Shown here: piece by piece, positions 1 through 10,999 of the stretch
How positions within the stretch are numbered: the first letter of the stretch is position 1
How the letters are laid out: every line of letters begins with the position of its first letter
Assembly: GCA_016800925.1 (NCBI GenBank)
Contig: JABCPU010000060.1
Span: 1 to 64,000, forward strand
Direction of reading: 5' to 3'
From: Suillus spraguei
Lineage: Eukaryota; Basidiomycota; Agaricomycetes; Boletales; Suillaceae
DNA: 64,000 bases
Translations under genes and position numbers: made by a program
The notes under the pieces: generated by a model
Told to the model about the DNA's origin: nothing
What the model saw: only the letters and a program-made list of their open reading frames with translations
Databases searched by the model: none

Positions 1-421
1 AAGTATCAAGATAATTTTGGCACAATCTTATCTCGTCCTTGTAGATCTTCCTCAGCTTTCCTCTTCCCTTGTTTTTGTTCATCTATAGATCACTGTTCCT
101 CCAGTCCAGGTGGTGATCGGATCTCAGGTTCAAATTCATTCTTCTGTGTTTTACATGGGGAAGAGGGGATGGGAGTTGTGGAATACATACATGGAGAGGT
201 TTCTTGTTGATAGGGATTTCATTGGGTGTTTCAATCAGAGGGATAAACATTTTCTTAGGAAGTTTTGAATCCTTCCATCTTGTTGACAGTTCCTTGTATG
301 TAAGGGAAGGCAAGCAGTAGGTTGGCTCTCCTTCTATCAGCATCTACGTCAATTTTGATCTCATCAGATTTAAGAGTTCATGTAGGGTTAGGGTTCCTCA
401 GCCCAATGAATGGAAGGGTTC
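1..421 (-). pseudogene. possible continuation of gypsy gag/protease region
   Basis: This stretch carries one open frame (83-343, minus, 86 codons) rich in Pro, Lys and Leu without a recognisable domain. It lies exactly left of a solo LTR that is bounded by a 5-bp duplication (GGTTC), and the sequence right of that LTR is a minus-strand gypsy gag. The two flanks were therefore contiguous before the LTR inserted, and this would be the part of the old element downstream of gag. I do not recognise protease or reverse transcriptase here, so the assignment rests on position. Confidence 0.3.
417..421. repeat. target-site duplication GGTTC (left)
   Basis: Matches 1950-1954 exactly and brackets the family-A solo LTR. 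Confidence 0.8.
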
Positions 422-844
422 TGTTACGACCATGCAAAACCGGAGATTAGTAAGAAGTCCTGGTCTTACATGGGGTTGTACGGAGGGTTGTAAAGTCAAA
501 GGGGCTTGGCCTCAGCTCATATGCTGTGCCCCTTACCCGAGTATGTGCCCTTAATTTCAGATGAAGTCCAAGGGAGAGTTCTGGTGAAGTCCGGATGGAG
601 GTCCGGATGAACTCTAAGGCAGGATAGCTCGACAGAGCTCCAATGGACTTCCAGATAAGCGGGGAATGCGCCGGAACTATTTCCGGAAGGTAGGGAGTAA
701 TGGTAATACTACTGGAACAAGCTCCAAGTAGAATGGATGAAGGATGGACCGCTGGCCAATGTCCAGGGCAGGATAGGAGCAGAGCTCCGGAGGGAAAGAT
801 GATCCATAGATGTCAGAGGATAGGATAGGATGGATCCGGAGGAC

Positions 845-1075
845 TAGGGGTCCGAAGATCCGGAGCTCGGAGGAGCGGAGGAGCGGAGGAGCGGAGGAGG
901 GAGGCGGAGGAGCGGAGGGAGGCGGAGGAGCGGAGGAGCGGAGGAGCGGAGGGGCGGAGGAGCGGGAGGAGCGGAGGAGCGGAGGAGCGGAGGAGCGGAG
1001 GAGCGAGGAGCGGAGGAGAGGAGCGGAGGAGCGGAGGAGCGGAGGAGCGGAGGAGCGGAGGAGCGGAGGAGCGGA
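845..1075. repeat. 8-bp minisatellite (GGAGCGGA)n inside LTR A
   Basis: A tandem array of an 8-bp unit, GGAGCGGA, with occasional lost or extra bases, followed by GGATGATT variants up to about 1100. The inverted LTR copy has the complementary array with interspersed ATCATCCG units. Both strands show open frames of low-complexity Ser/Pro or Glu/Arg/Gly repeats; these are not genes. Confidence 0.9.
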
Positions 1076-1714
1076 TGATTGGATGATTGGATGATGGATG
1101 AGCATAGCTCTGTGGATCTTAGAGGAAGTGTTGGCTACTAGAGAGGAGTAGGTCCGGATATGGTGTAGAGATAGTATAGACTACTCCGGACAAGGTCCGG
1201 AATAGAAACAGACAGTATAAGACTACCAAAGGTAGAGTCAGAGGTGAAACAGATGATAGACGGAGATGGACGAAGTCCGAAAAGATTATAGGACATAGGA
1301 TCAAAGCTCTGGCCTAGGGAGTGATCCCGTAGGCCTGAGTCGGAAGCTTACAAGGGCCGGAGCCCAAGTGCAAGAACGGAAATGGAGTTATATAGACATG
1401 ATAACAGGATACAGAGTAATCAAAGGAATATACAGAAGTAGGAACAATGAATCAGACTGAGGTCTGCAGGAGTTGTACTACAAGTTTATATACTGTAGGT
1501 AGCATGCCGGAAGGCAAGTAAGGATAGTCCGAGGCTATGTTTGAGGCATTGCGGAACACAAGGCTATGAACTCGGAAATAAGACTTGTACGAAATATCTT
1601 ATCAAGACGGAAGTTAAGATAACTGAAAGCCAGAGGTGCAGAGATAACCGAAAGCCGGACACAGGTATTAACCTAAAAGGAGTAACGCGCAGGTGCGCGG
1701 GAATAGTTTCGGAT

Positions 1715-1920
1715 ATGAGCATGGATTGGGATCGATATGGACATGGATCGGATATGAACACGGATCGGATGGGTGGATCAGATCGGATGGATGGACTGAG
1801 TTGGATATGGATATGGATTAGATATGGATGGATATTGATTGGAGTGGATGGGTGGATTGGATATGTGAGCTGGATTGGATGGGTGGACTAGGATGTATGG
1901 ATTGGGTGTCCAGATGTCCA
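1715..1920. repeat. GGATAT/GGATGG-rich tract near LTR A 3' end
   Basis: Short imperfect repeats of GGATATGG, GGATCGGAT and GGATGGGT cover the last 200 bases of the LTR. The same feature is present in the inverted copy (about 38580-38720) and in a milder form in the partial copy (about 36240-36330), so it is a stable part of the LTR. Confidence 0.7.
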
Positions 1921-1954
1921 TGGATCAGACCTGAATGTATGTATATACAGGTTC

Positions 1955-2790
1955 ATGGCGCATAACCAAGGGATCCCCAGGAGAATCTGATCTCAACGAC
2001 CAAGTTTAGTGATATTAAACCTTGCTGTACATGGTTCTTTAGATGAAGGTTCTGGCTGCTCCGGAATAAATGATGGCAGTGGTGTTGACGGATTTTAAGC
2101 GAGTACAGGAGATAAGGGTAATTGAAATGTGAAGTTCCTTTCTTTCACCTACAGCACATACAAGTCTTAGTAATACATTGGGAAAACATACATTGATTCT
2201 TTGTTTCTCCAAGTTAAAAAACCTCTACAAGGTGATAGACTGTTTCTTCATAATCTTCTTCTTTCTCTCAAGGCAGCTTCCAAAGCGATGCCCAGTTTTT
2301 CTGCATCCAAAGCACTGACTTTTCTCATGCATTCAGATCTTTCTGTATCAGAGATGTGGTGTATGACCATTGCGTTAGAATTGGACTAGGAGTGTAATGT
2401 GCAAGACAATGTTTCAGTATACGTCAGGAACATCTCCTGGTGCGAATAACTTGGTTAAGATGCCTAAGTTAAGGCCATCCTGGAAGAATTGGATCTTTGT
2501 TGCGTCATTGTTGATATGAGCTTTAGGTGTGAGGGCTTCAAAGTCCACAATATAGGTTTGAAGCTTGCCATTTCCTTGCTTCAAATCTCTGAGCTTGTTA
2601 ATGCGGTTCCCCTAGAGTCTACTGGTTCGAATGCTTCATTAAAGCTTTTCATAAACACCTTCATGTCTCCATAACCGACCTTCTGTCCAGAAGTATCGGT
2701 AGACTGAGCATGGGAAAGGAATTGCTCTTTCCATAATTTAGTGTTCTTTTCAGTCATGAATGATGTAATGAAAATGATTTTCTGCTTATA
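1955..2790 (-). pseudogene. Ty3/gypsy gag remnant with CCHC zinc knuckle
   Basis: The minus-strand frame at 2859-2581 reads KIIFITSFMTEKNTKLWKEQ, followed by SFNEAF and DSRGTALTSSEI, a layout typical of fungal gypsy capsid (the related copy at 41.2 kb reads KIIFVTSF). It continues through QTYIVDFEAL and FFQDGLNLGIL to a CCHC zinc knuckle, CFGCRKTGHRFGSC, near 2310-2270. Stops interrupt the frame between capsid and knuckle. In the transcription direction the gene is next cut by the family-A LTR (1949-422). Upstream it is fused directly to a family-B LTR fragment, which indicates a deletion. It is a dead copy. Confidence 0.7.
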
Positions 2791-3023
2791 TTCCAGGTAA
2801 CACCCAGTAAGATTAAAGTAGAAAATACAATCATAATACAATGTGCTTAAATAAGCCATATGTGCACATGGTCAAGAGAGTCATGAGAATGTACATAAGT
2901 GCGTATCCTAAAGAGGAAGGCAACTATAGTACAGACACATGGAGCATATGAGTCAATAAAGTAAAGATGTTGTATTATGTGATATGCAAGATAAGAATGA
3001 GAAGGGGTAGTATGACTGTAACA
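2789..3023 (-). mobile_element. partial LTR, family B, fused to gag
   Basis: From about TTCCAGGTAA to GACTGTAACA this matches the LTR at 29674-30135 over about 235 bases, but the rest of the LTR is absent. The orientation makes it the 5' LTR of the minus-strand gag next to it. The LTR-gag junction near 2789 creates a chimeric open frame (2859-2581) whose first residues are LTR-derived and not protein. Confidence 0.7.
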
Positions 3024-3101
3024 CCCTGGGCTTCTCCCAAGTAGGAATTCAGCAGCAACTTCCACGAGATGTACAGCTGGTACAGCCACTCAGCCTTGTG
3101 T

Positions 3102-3384
3102 TGTTATGCTTAGTGGCGACTAAGCCTTTAACAATGAACCCAAAGACACAAGCTTGAGATTGCTAAAGTCAAGTTAGAGAATACAGGACATGTATCTACT
3201 GACTATATAAGAAGTATTAAAGCGGAGCTTTAAGTAATCGTCCAATAGGAATAATAGTCTTAGGATCATACCACAGAATGTGATGGAATGTGATGGAATG
3301 TGTCAGAAGCGTGATTAGTGAAATGGTGATGATGTGAAGTGTGCAAGAGTGACAATGTGATAAGATGAAGGGAGAACCGTAACA
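3102..3384 (-). repeat. left LTR (3' LTR) of the 2.5-kb element
   Basis: 283 bp, nearly identical to 5334-5616. It is followed on the right by TTACCCCCC, the complement of the polypurine tract. Confidence 0.85.
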
Positions 3385-4629
3385 TTACCCCCCTACTAAA
3401 CCTTTTAATCCCTGATTAAAAATACCAAAAGCCTAAAACTACAGATAGAGTTTGGAAGAAGAGTTAGAAAAAAAAATTCTAAGGTCGTTCTCTTCTCATC
3501 TCTTGTTCATCTTCATGTTCTTTTCATATTCATTTCGTTTCATCTCTTGTCTATTCTTTTTATTCTTTTCTCATCTCTTTTCATATCTTTCTCATCTCAT
3601 GTTATATATCCTTCTACCCCCTTACTAACTGTCTGTTAAGACTGTGCTTTGCCCTCGAAGCCATTGCCTTGATCATTTACAAAGTTCGTAGAATCAAAAA
3701 AAAAAATGTAGATCTTGATATTCATTGTTTTTCTTGGTGTTTTTTCTTTGTTTGTTCATGTTTTCTTCTTTCCAAATCGGGTATAGTTTCATCAATTTGT
3801 CATTGGTTTTATTCCGGTCCTAGGTCAATTTGTCATCAGTTTTTATTCTGGTCCTATGGTTCCTTTCATCATTCTTCTTCATCAGATCTTTAGAGATGCT
3901 TCCCATTTAAGGTACTTTAAATTCTCTAATCACCAGTCTGGTTTGTCCTATGGATATAAAATCCTAGAACCGCTTCCCTTCTCAAGGTACTTGCCAATGC
4001 TCTATACCAATTTGGTGTTCCTCTAGATCTTTCTGATTATCTAAGTTTGATTGGAGTCTTTGTTTGTCAACAGTTTTCTCTGGTTCCTAATTTGTCATCA
4101 GTCGGATTCTGGTTTCCTTCTATGTCTTTGGCATTACATTTCATACTTGTAGAGGAGAAAACCTAGATTCATAGTTGGAGATCTGAATTTTGTTAAACCA
4201 GTTTTCAAACTGGTTGGAGTTGGTGATGGTTGTCAATTTTGTTCTAAGCAGATTGTAGACTGCTTCTTGAAATATCGTCGGTGAAGGATCGGTGCAATTT
4301 TGATCACCAGATTACAGACGAGTTCCTATCAGAGTACTTCTGAGCACTAGTACAGCCAACTCATACTTTTACATCAAGGTTCTATGGGTTTCTTCAGGCT
4401 TCCCAGGTCTATTCGGTTTCTTTCCCTTTCAGAGTACTTCCAGTTTCTATAATACCATTGTACCATAGCCGTACTTTTACTTCCAGGGGTTCTTTCTAAG
4501 TCAGGGTGTCAAGACGTGACATAATCCCCAGATCCTAATTTCTTCTTCTTCTGATTCTACCCCCTTACTAGGGGTGTTCTTCAGATCAAGCCAGTTGCAT
4601 TCTGGAATCCGATTTGCTTGTCTGATTCT

Positions 4630-4728
4630 GTGAGGGGTCCCCGGATATAACCGGATCTACCACATCCTCAGAGTATGGTCTAATGAGGGGTCCCCAATAT
4701 AATCGGATCTACCACATCCTCATGTTCC
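4630..4728. repeat. tandem ~45-bp repeat inside the 2.5-kb element
   Basis: GAGGGGTCCCCGGATATAAC..ACCACATCCTCA occurs twice in a row with small differences, as GAGGGGTCCCCAATATAATC in the second copy. No function can be assigned. Confidence 0.6.
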
Positions 4729-5333
4729 TTCTATCATATTCTATACTGAAAATAGTATTGTACTAGGTTTCTGTCTTTCCTTTCCAAGTGGCAGAACTAG
4801 AAGGACACAGTGCTCTTCCAGCCAAAGCTTACAAGCAACCAGTCATCAACTAGGAAACTGCACTAAATACTCGGTTTGGTTCAACATAGCCTCTATCGTA
4901 ATGAAGTTCTAAACTACAAAGGGTATTGTAGAGATCGGCAGGCAGGGTCTTGGGCCAGCACCGAAATCATGGATTGTTTACACCTAAATGTGTTCTGTCC
5001 TCCATAGACCAGCAGCTGCAATGTAAGGCAGGGCCTGGTCTAGGTCTACTAACTACTAAAGATGATATGGGTATGGATGATGTTGGGATTTCGGATAAGT
5101 CATTTGTTCAAAGGGGTTTTGTCCCCTTATAGCATGGTTCTAGGTTTATTAAGGCACCCCAGGCCTATCGTCGTCGTAGTCCATAGCAGTCAGACTGTCT
5201 GGTACAGTTGTTCTAGTGTCACCTTCCCCCAGGCTGGCCAATTCCAGGCCCAAGGGTCAGTAGGAGTCTCCAGAGTCGTTTGTTGGTGCTCTAGCTACTG
5301 GGAGCGAGCAAGACAACAGTTAACTTGACCTTT

Positions 5334-5616
5334 TGTTATGCTTAGTGGTGACTAAGCCTTTAACAATGAACCCAAAGACACAAGCTTAGGATTGCTAAGG
5401 TCAAGTTAGAGAATACAGGACGTGTATCTACTGACTATATAAGAAGTATTAAAGCAGAGCTTTAAGTAATCGTCCGATAGGAATAATAGTCTTGGGATCA
5501 TACCATAGAATGTGATGGAATGTGATGGAATGTGTCAGAAGTGTGATTAGTGAAATGGTGATGATGTGAAGTGTGAAAGAGTGACAATGTGATAAGGTGA
5601 AGGGAGAACCGTAACA
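5334..5616 (-). repeat. right LTR (5' LTR) of the 2.5-kb element
   Basis: 283 bp, direct repeat of 3102-3384. Both contain the short tandem TGTGATGGAA duplication near the middle. Confidence 0.85.
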
Positions 5617-5621
5617 TGTGT

Positions 5622-6416
5622 AGTGATTACCAAGTGTCTGCATCCGGAAATAGCTGAATTAATGCTTACCTTCACCACCATCAATGACCACTGCCTCATC
5701 TCGATTCCATTGTCATTTGTCATCATCCATTCATCACATATCAGCCCTTAGTTCATCTCCATTGCCCTCTCATCACTTAGTCATCTGGAATCTGTCAAAA
5801 ACAAGCAAAACTCTCGTTAACTCTGTCAAATACCATACCCCTTTATATCACCACTCACTCGATGTTCATACTTACTCTCCTTTCTCTCTACTCTACCCTG
5901 TCAGGCTCAACACCACGTCCTTCTGCAGCCGTCCTCACCTAATCGTTTGGCCTTTCCATACCCAAGAACCCTTAGTGTTTCACAGTATAAAATAGCTCAT
6001 GTACACTCATTTCTACAGGCAATCATACCAGTCTCCCAGTCTCAGTCTCGCACTTGTTATCTAAATCACATCACTATATTCATTATTATCATCTCGCACT
6101 CATCTTGATCCTTACCAAATATCTTTTGTTAACACTAATCTAATTCTACAGAGCATTATAGTGCACCTGTGGTCACCACACCCCTTCGAACTTGCAACAA
6201 GAGCCACTTAGGTTCTTACATCTCCTTATTGCATAACTATTGCTAATGATGTGTCTAACTATTCAGTGTGCTCTTATTTTAGCAGGTCCCACACCCTATG
6301 AAAACTCACAGCCAGAACCATAGTGGTTCTTACACTTTTGGCTTGATGTTCAGTTACTTACTGGCAGAAGTGCCATCTCGAGCCATTGATTAACTCACTC
6401 ACTTCAGTTCCAAACA
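5622..6416. other. probable 5' part of the older hAT element, no clear exon
   Basis: This lies between the LTR element and the recognisable C-terminal exons of the older hAT transposase. Only short frames are present; the longest is 5684-5995 plus, 103 codons of Ser/His/Pro-rich sequence without similarity I recognise. I see no intact gene. Confidence 0.4.
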
Positions 6417-6615
6417 ACATGTATATTATCCAATGGTGGGGGGTAAGGCATCATTTTATGTGAACTGAACCATAACTGATGCCACTTCATGCTATAGGTC
6501 AATGCCCAGCAGTATCTTGTATGGGCTTCTCTTGCTCATGATCATTTGTCTATTATGGCCACTTCGGTTTCAAGTGAGCGAGCATTCTCTGCAGCAGCTC
6601 TGACAATCACGAAGC
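6417..6615 (+). pseudogene. older hAT transposase, C-terminal (hATC) part, 5' piece
   Basis: An exon ending IIQWWG is followed by an intron starting GTAAGG and ending CTATAG, then VNAQQYLVWASLAHDHLSIM and ATSVSSERAFSAAALTITK. This is the hAT dimerisation (hATC) signature: WW, then LARDHL-like, then SSERAFSAAGLTIT. The coding sequence stops abruptly at 6615 where another hAT begins. It resumes at 10762, after that element, with HHNHLKGDIVEATQVL and MMYQCDLIF, which is the usual end of such transposases. Confidence 0.8.
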
Positions 6616-9600
6616 TAGTGCTGCCATGGTCCGGTTCGGTCCAGTTCACAGAGGGATGGGCAAAACCAAGAACTGGACCTAGGTCCGGTTCTACCAGACT
6701 CGACAAACCCGAACTGGACCTTTGCAAATGGTTTGGAATGGTCAGGTCGGTTATTTTCAGGTTTGAACATGAACGAACCTAATTTTTTTTTACAGGGAGC
6801 CAAAAAAAACATCAATATTTTACAGCGCCAACAAAAACTAGATAGTACTTGTACTCATAGCTACAAATCCACAGCTGCTTCTGTTACTTTCGTGCCTATT
6901 CTTCTTTCTCTTTACATTGTATATTAACATGACTCTGATCATATGCTCAACGCATCTGTACATAGGCCTTCCTTTGGATATGCACTTACGTCTCTCTTGT
7001 CCATGGCACATATTGGCCTATTAAGCACGTGTATTACTTGTATACTTTTTTTTTTTTTTACTGGAATATTTCGCTTAGGTCTCACTAAGTCGTCTTGAAT
7101 CGTCTTTAGTCTAAGCCTCTTAGTCTTATTCTTGTAACTCTTAGACTTGTCTTTGAGCGAACCTTGATGTACTGCATTCTGTACTTTCACCTTGTTTTTG
7201 ACATTGTGAATACAGACGATGTGTCTTCACTGTCCTGTATGCCTCATTCATACACTTTGCCTGCCATTCCTGTATGCTGCCTTCAACAGCTGCAGTGAGC
7301 TGAACGTGAATGCTGCGAGTCCATTGCATCACACAGTAGAAGTGATCCCTCCGCTCGAAAAAACCTGTTTGGAGGGAATGGCGCTGCCTTGAATGGGCAA
7401 GTAGTCTTGTGCAATGCGTGCTAGCATAGGAAATTGCAACAAGTGAAGCTAATGAACAATTTAAGTAGCAAATGAACAGATCAATGAGATTACTTACTCC
7501 CCACCAGGCAACAATGTTGTCAGCTTCCTCCAGCGGTGAGGACAGATACATTGTAAGTTCTTGACAAGGATTATGAGCACGTTGGTCCGTGGCTTAACGT
7601 GTTTTGATGGTCTTGCACATCCACACATCACTGTACTGATTATGCAAGGATCTTGTTGGCAGAGTGGGTTCTTCGCAGGTGCCCGAGCTGGCGTTTATAA
7701 TACTCGTCAAACTGTAAACATAAATTCAGGAAGGATAGTGAGCAGACAGAAATAATATTACTTACCACAGCCTCAAGGTGAGCCCTACCGTGCACAATGT
7801 CTCAAGTGTCCCATTGATCTTTGACATAGGCAAGCTTGTAGTTGGGGTGAGGACTGTAAATGTAATTTATATGAGGGTGTGCATGAAAATAATATTAATG
7901 CTTACCGAGACAAATGAAATATACATCGGAGTCACTCATTTTCTTGTAGTACTTATCGACGTTCTTGAGACCATGCTTGATTGCGTCTGCGATTGGCGTG
8001 TACTGCGCGTCGTTTGCCATCTCTTGCCACCAGTCAGCAAGCATTCCAATGTAGGGATCGTTTGTGACCAGTTGGGTGTTTCGCAGATGAGAAGGATTGT
8101 TGGGCAGTCACTGGTTCCTTCAGGACTTGATGAATGAGCGTGAGGTGTTTCCAATTGTTCTGATTGAGCTTGAAATCATCATAAGACTTGTTGCGAAGAT
8201 TCAGCACTTCTTTACTTTCATCAGCGAGGTTTGTGAAGTGGTTCACAGCCTATTCAATTATAAATATATATCAGACTGATGAATGCTGATTAAAAAAAAA
8301 AGGCTTACCCGAAGTAAGAGTATCATGCGATCAATACACTTATATAGGAAGCCCAACAAGTCCTAATCCACTGCAATAATTCAAGTTCGGGGACATTCTC
8401 TTCTTTGCAGGCCTTCTTGAAGAAGGCATGAGCTTGAGGCGATTTCCAAATCTAATGATACCAATCAGCGAGAGCGTAGAATAATAATGTAGTACATATG
8501 TGCTCAATGAGTGCGAGGGCTTTACCAAGTGAATCACAAGTGTTGAACACATCATCTTTCTCACAATCACCGTTAACTTTCATAGCTGCGAGCTCCTTAT
8601 TCAAAGCGTCGAGATTGTCATTGTTCCCTGTATCGAGTGCCTGATGGATCTTCTTCATAAGCGCAGCTTGAGGAGTAGGTGCGACCACATCTACGAAGTG
8701 CCTCACTGCAAGGTTTAGTATATGCTCCTGGCATCTGATGCAGTGTGTGGCGGGTATCCACTGGACACCCTCTGTATCAATTTGACAAGTGACTTCCTTC
8801 ATTGCAGTATTGTTGTTGCTTGCGTTATCAGAGGTCATCCACCCGAGCTATATAAACCATTAGCTTCGCTGTAGGCAGCAGGATAGTAGGCCAGACTTTA
8901 CCTTTTCTCGGAGGTTGTATGTGTCAATCAAGTCGATAAGCATGCGAGCGATGTGTTGCCTTCAATATGTGCAAAACTAAGCTGCTCATGATGTAACTCC
9001 CATTGCTGGGGTTTATCATCTGGATTCCAAATATAGTGACCAGTGATGGAGAAAAACAGGTCACCGATGATTGAAGTCCAGGAGTTGAATGTCATAGAGA
9101 CTTTGCTATCAACTTTAGCAAGATGCTCACATATGACATTGACTATGGCTTCTGTGCGTGCCTTGATGGTCTCAGTGAGCTTTGTGTGGTGAGGGATGTC
9201 ACGTTCAGTAAGGCCAGAGCGAACATAGCGAAGTAGGTTTCAGAATGCTGGTTTGTCGACCAGCTGTAGCGCCTTGTCTTTGGTCACAATGAACTCCATT
9301 ATGTACTCTAGGAGCCCAGCCTTGGTGAATGTAGGCGCTTTGGTGATGAGTATACTATCAAGGGTAGATTGCCTTGAACTGTCAATGATTTAGTGCCATG
9401 TTATACAAAAGGTTAGTTAAAACTCACAGCGCCTGATCCTCCTCAGCTGGAATAGCGCGAGGGTGCATTACAATTCCTGCAGCTTGGCAGCGAGCCTTGT
9501 AGAATTGAAAGTGGTTTTTTTTCCTGATAGAATATGTTAGTAAAAGTCAAGAGATCTCACTGAGCTGAGAGAACATGAACGTACCGACTAATGTGAGTGC

Positions 9601-10761
9601 ACAGCGTAGAGATACCTCCTCGACAGACGTGCCTGCTCTCAGGTTCGCCAGCATCCTTACCAAACATTAGCAGAAAACAATGCATGCAGTGATAACTATG
9701 TACTTGCAAGGGTTGCAGACCCAGTGCGTTTCATGGCGAGTGAAGGTGATGCGAATGTCAGCGGTACGTTCGCTCTTTGCCAAAGTAGCTTGGACAGCCT
9801 CAGGTTCAGCACCATCATCAGGTTTGGTGTCATCCTTGGGTTCGATTCATTTTCGGCTTCAGTCTGGTCAGTGCCAGGCTCCAAAGGATCAGTCTCACTG
9901 TCGTCAAGGCTATCATCAGATAATAAAGATGACAGAACTTTCTTGCGGCCAGTTGAATTTTGTTAGCACTGGATAAAGCACGTTTTTGGCTCATCAAGGA
10001 ATAAACATTCTCAGTATCCTGCAGGCGAGAAGATGGCTTGGAGGTATGAACAGATCATCGAGAACCAGCCGTAAGTGTAACTGGCACTGGTTTGCAAAGA
10101 GTAGTAGTAGATGCTGGCTGGGCAGAGGATGGAGCACTAAGTGGGACAGTATCGTTAGGATCGTTGTAAAAGATGATATCCTTGGCATCCTTAAGAGTAC
10201 CGTCTGCATTGAGAGCACACTGTGTGTCAGATTCAGACATCTCACAGTATGAGTAGTCAAAATATCACTCACAGGCTGGTGGGGCTTGCTCCTTTTATGT
10301 GTGAACAAAGCAAACAACCAATCTGCAAAGCCATATGCATTGAAGCATCCTAAAAAGTATATCAATGTTATATATCAATCAATTTATTGAGTTTATTGTG
10401 CTTGATTTGATGGTTAATTCATACCTTGAGCTTTATTGGACAGTAGGAGGTGTGGGATGTGAGCCTCCAGACAGAATTCAAAGTCAATACAAATCTTGAG
10501 GATCCCAGAAGTCAAAGTGACCATGGGGAACCAGACAGAATTCAAAGCTGGTGCAAATCTCGAGGATCCAGAAGTCAAAATGACCTTAAGTGTGCGCCTC
10601 AACAACGTTGCAAGGAAGCTTCGGTTCACAGTTTAGAACGGTTTGGGAAGGTCCAAACCTATGTCTGACCTATCCGAGAGACAGCGGACCGCGAACCTCA
10701 TTCCAGTTCAGTCCATGCAAATTGCAGAACCGTGGTTTGGGACCAGACCACGGCAGCACTA
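6616..10761 (-). mobile_element. younger hAT element, 4.15 kb, nested in an older hAT
   Basis: The ends are inverted repeats: TAGTGCTGCCATGGTC at the left and, on the opposite strand at the right, TAGTGCTGCCGTGGTC. They are flanked by 8-bp sequences CACGAAGC (6608-6615) and CATGAAGC (10762-10769), a duplication with one mismatch, as expected for hAT. Inside is a minus-strand hAT transposase gene with stops. Subterminal regions are rich in CCGGTTCGG/CCGAACC-like words, common in hAT ends. The insertion split the hATC exon of an older element. Confidence 0.85.
7190..10250 (-). pseudogene. hAT transposase gene of the younger element (degenerate)
   Basis: Read on the minus strand, pieces in order are: a BED-like region (RITFTRHETHWVCNPCK, then SRHVCRGGISTLCTHISR, around 9790-9570); HFQFYKARCQAAGIVMHPRA (about 9530-9440); DSILITKAPTF and SMTFNSWTSIIGDLFFSITG (about 9370-9040); TSDNASNNNTAM and THCIRCQEHILNLAVRHFVD (8838-8690); YIGMLADWWQEMANDAQYTP and KNVDKYYKKMSDSDVYFICL (about 8070-7910); NYKLAYVKDQWDT; FDEYYKRQLGHL; and the hATC part, YLSSPLEEADNIVAWWG then DYLPIQGSAIPSKQVFSSGG and LLKAAYRNGR. 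Introns with GT..AG ends separate them. In-frame stops after QWDT and after GGITSTV, the latter TGATGC where two arginines are usual, show it is inactive. Confidence 0.8.
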
Positions 10762-10851
10762 CATGAAGCACCATAACCACTTGAAGGGTGACATTGTCGA
10801 GGCAACTCAGGTGCTTCATATGATGTATCAATGTGATCTAATCTTCTGAGA
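10762..10851 (+). pseudogene. older hAT transposase, 3' piece of hATC
   Basis: Continuation of the exon interrupted at 6615: HHNHLKGDIVEATQVL..MMYQCDLIF, ending with TGA at about 10850. It belongs with 6417-6615. Confidence 0.8.
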
Positions 10852-10999
10852 GGCTGCTCCTTCTTCAGCTCTAGAGTTAGCATTGGAGGAACTTGATGAA
10901 GGAGAGGAGAATGGTGGTGATAGCAATATCTTGCTGTCCAAGGAATCAGATGCGGAGGAATGAGTTTTTGATTCATTAGGGTAGTATCATAATAAAACT

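Larger units (their letters stand above)
422..1949 (+). mobile_element. solo LTR, family A (1.53 kb)
   Basis: The element starts TGTTACGACCATGC and ends GTATATACA. It is flanked by a perfect 5-bp target duplication, GGTTC, at 417-421 and 1950-1954. A second copy lies inverted at 38549-39980 and shares long stretches with it, for example the segment around 1469-1500 and the start TGTTACGACCATGCAAAACC. TG..CA ends plus a 5-bp duplication and no internal region identify a solo LTR left by LTR-LTR recombination. It carries an 8-bp minisatellite and a GGATAT-rich tract. Which retrotransposon family it belongs to is unknown, because no internal region accompanies any copy. Confidence 0.85.
3102..5616 (-). 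mobile_element. complete non-coding LTR element (2.5 kb), TSD TGTGT
   Basis: Two direct repeats of exactly 283 bp, starting TGTTATGCTTAGTGG and ending GAACCGTAACA, enclose 1949 bases and are flanked by the 5-bp duplication TGTGT (3097-3101 and 5617-5621). The two LTRs differ at only a few sites, so the insertion is fairly recent. Next to the left LTR the minus strand reads a purine run (AGTAGGGGGGTAA), the expected polypurine tract just before a 3' LTR, so the element points to the minus strand. The interior has no gag or pol and only short frames (60-90 codons). It looks like a non-autonomous TRIM- or LARD-type element mobilised in trans. Its parent family is not evident here. Confidence 0.85.

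Noticed and set aside
677..1105. Long open frames on both strands (Ser/Pro- and Glu/Arg/Gly-rich)
   Set aside because: They are translations of the 8-bp minisatellite in LTR A; the same frames appear in the other copy.
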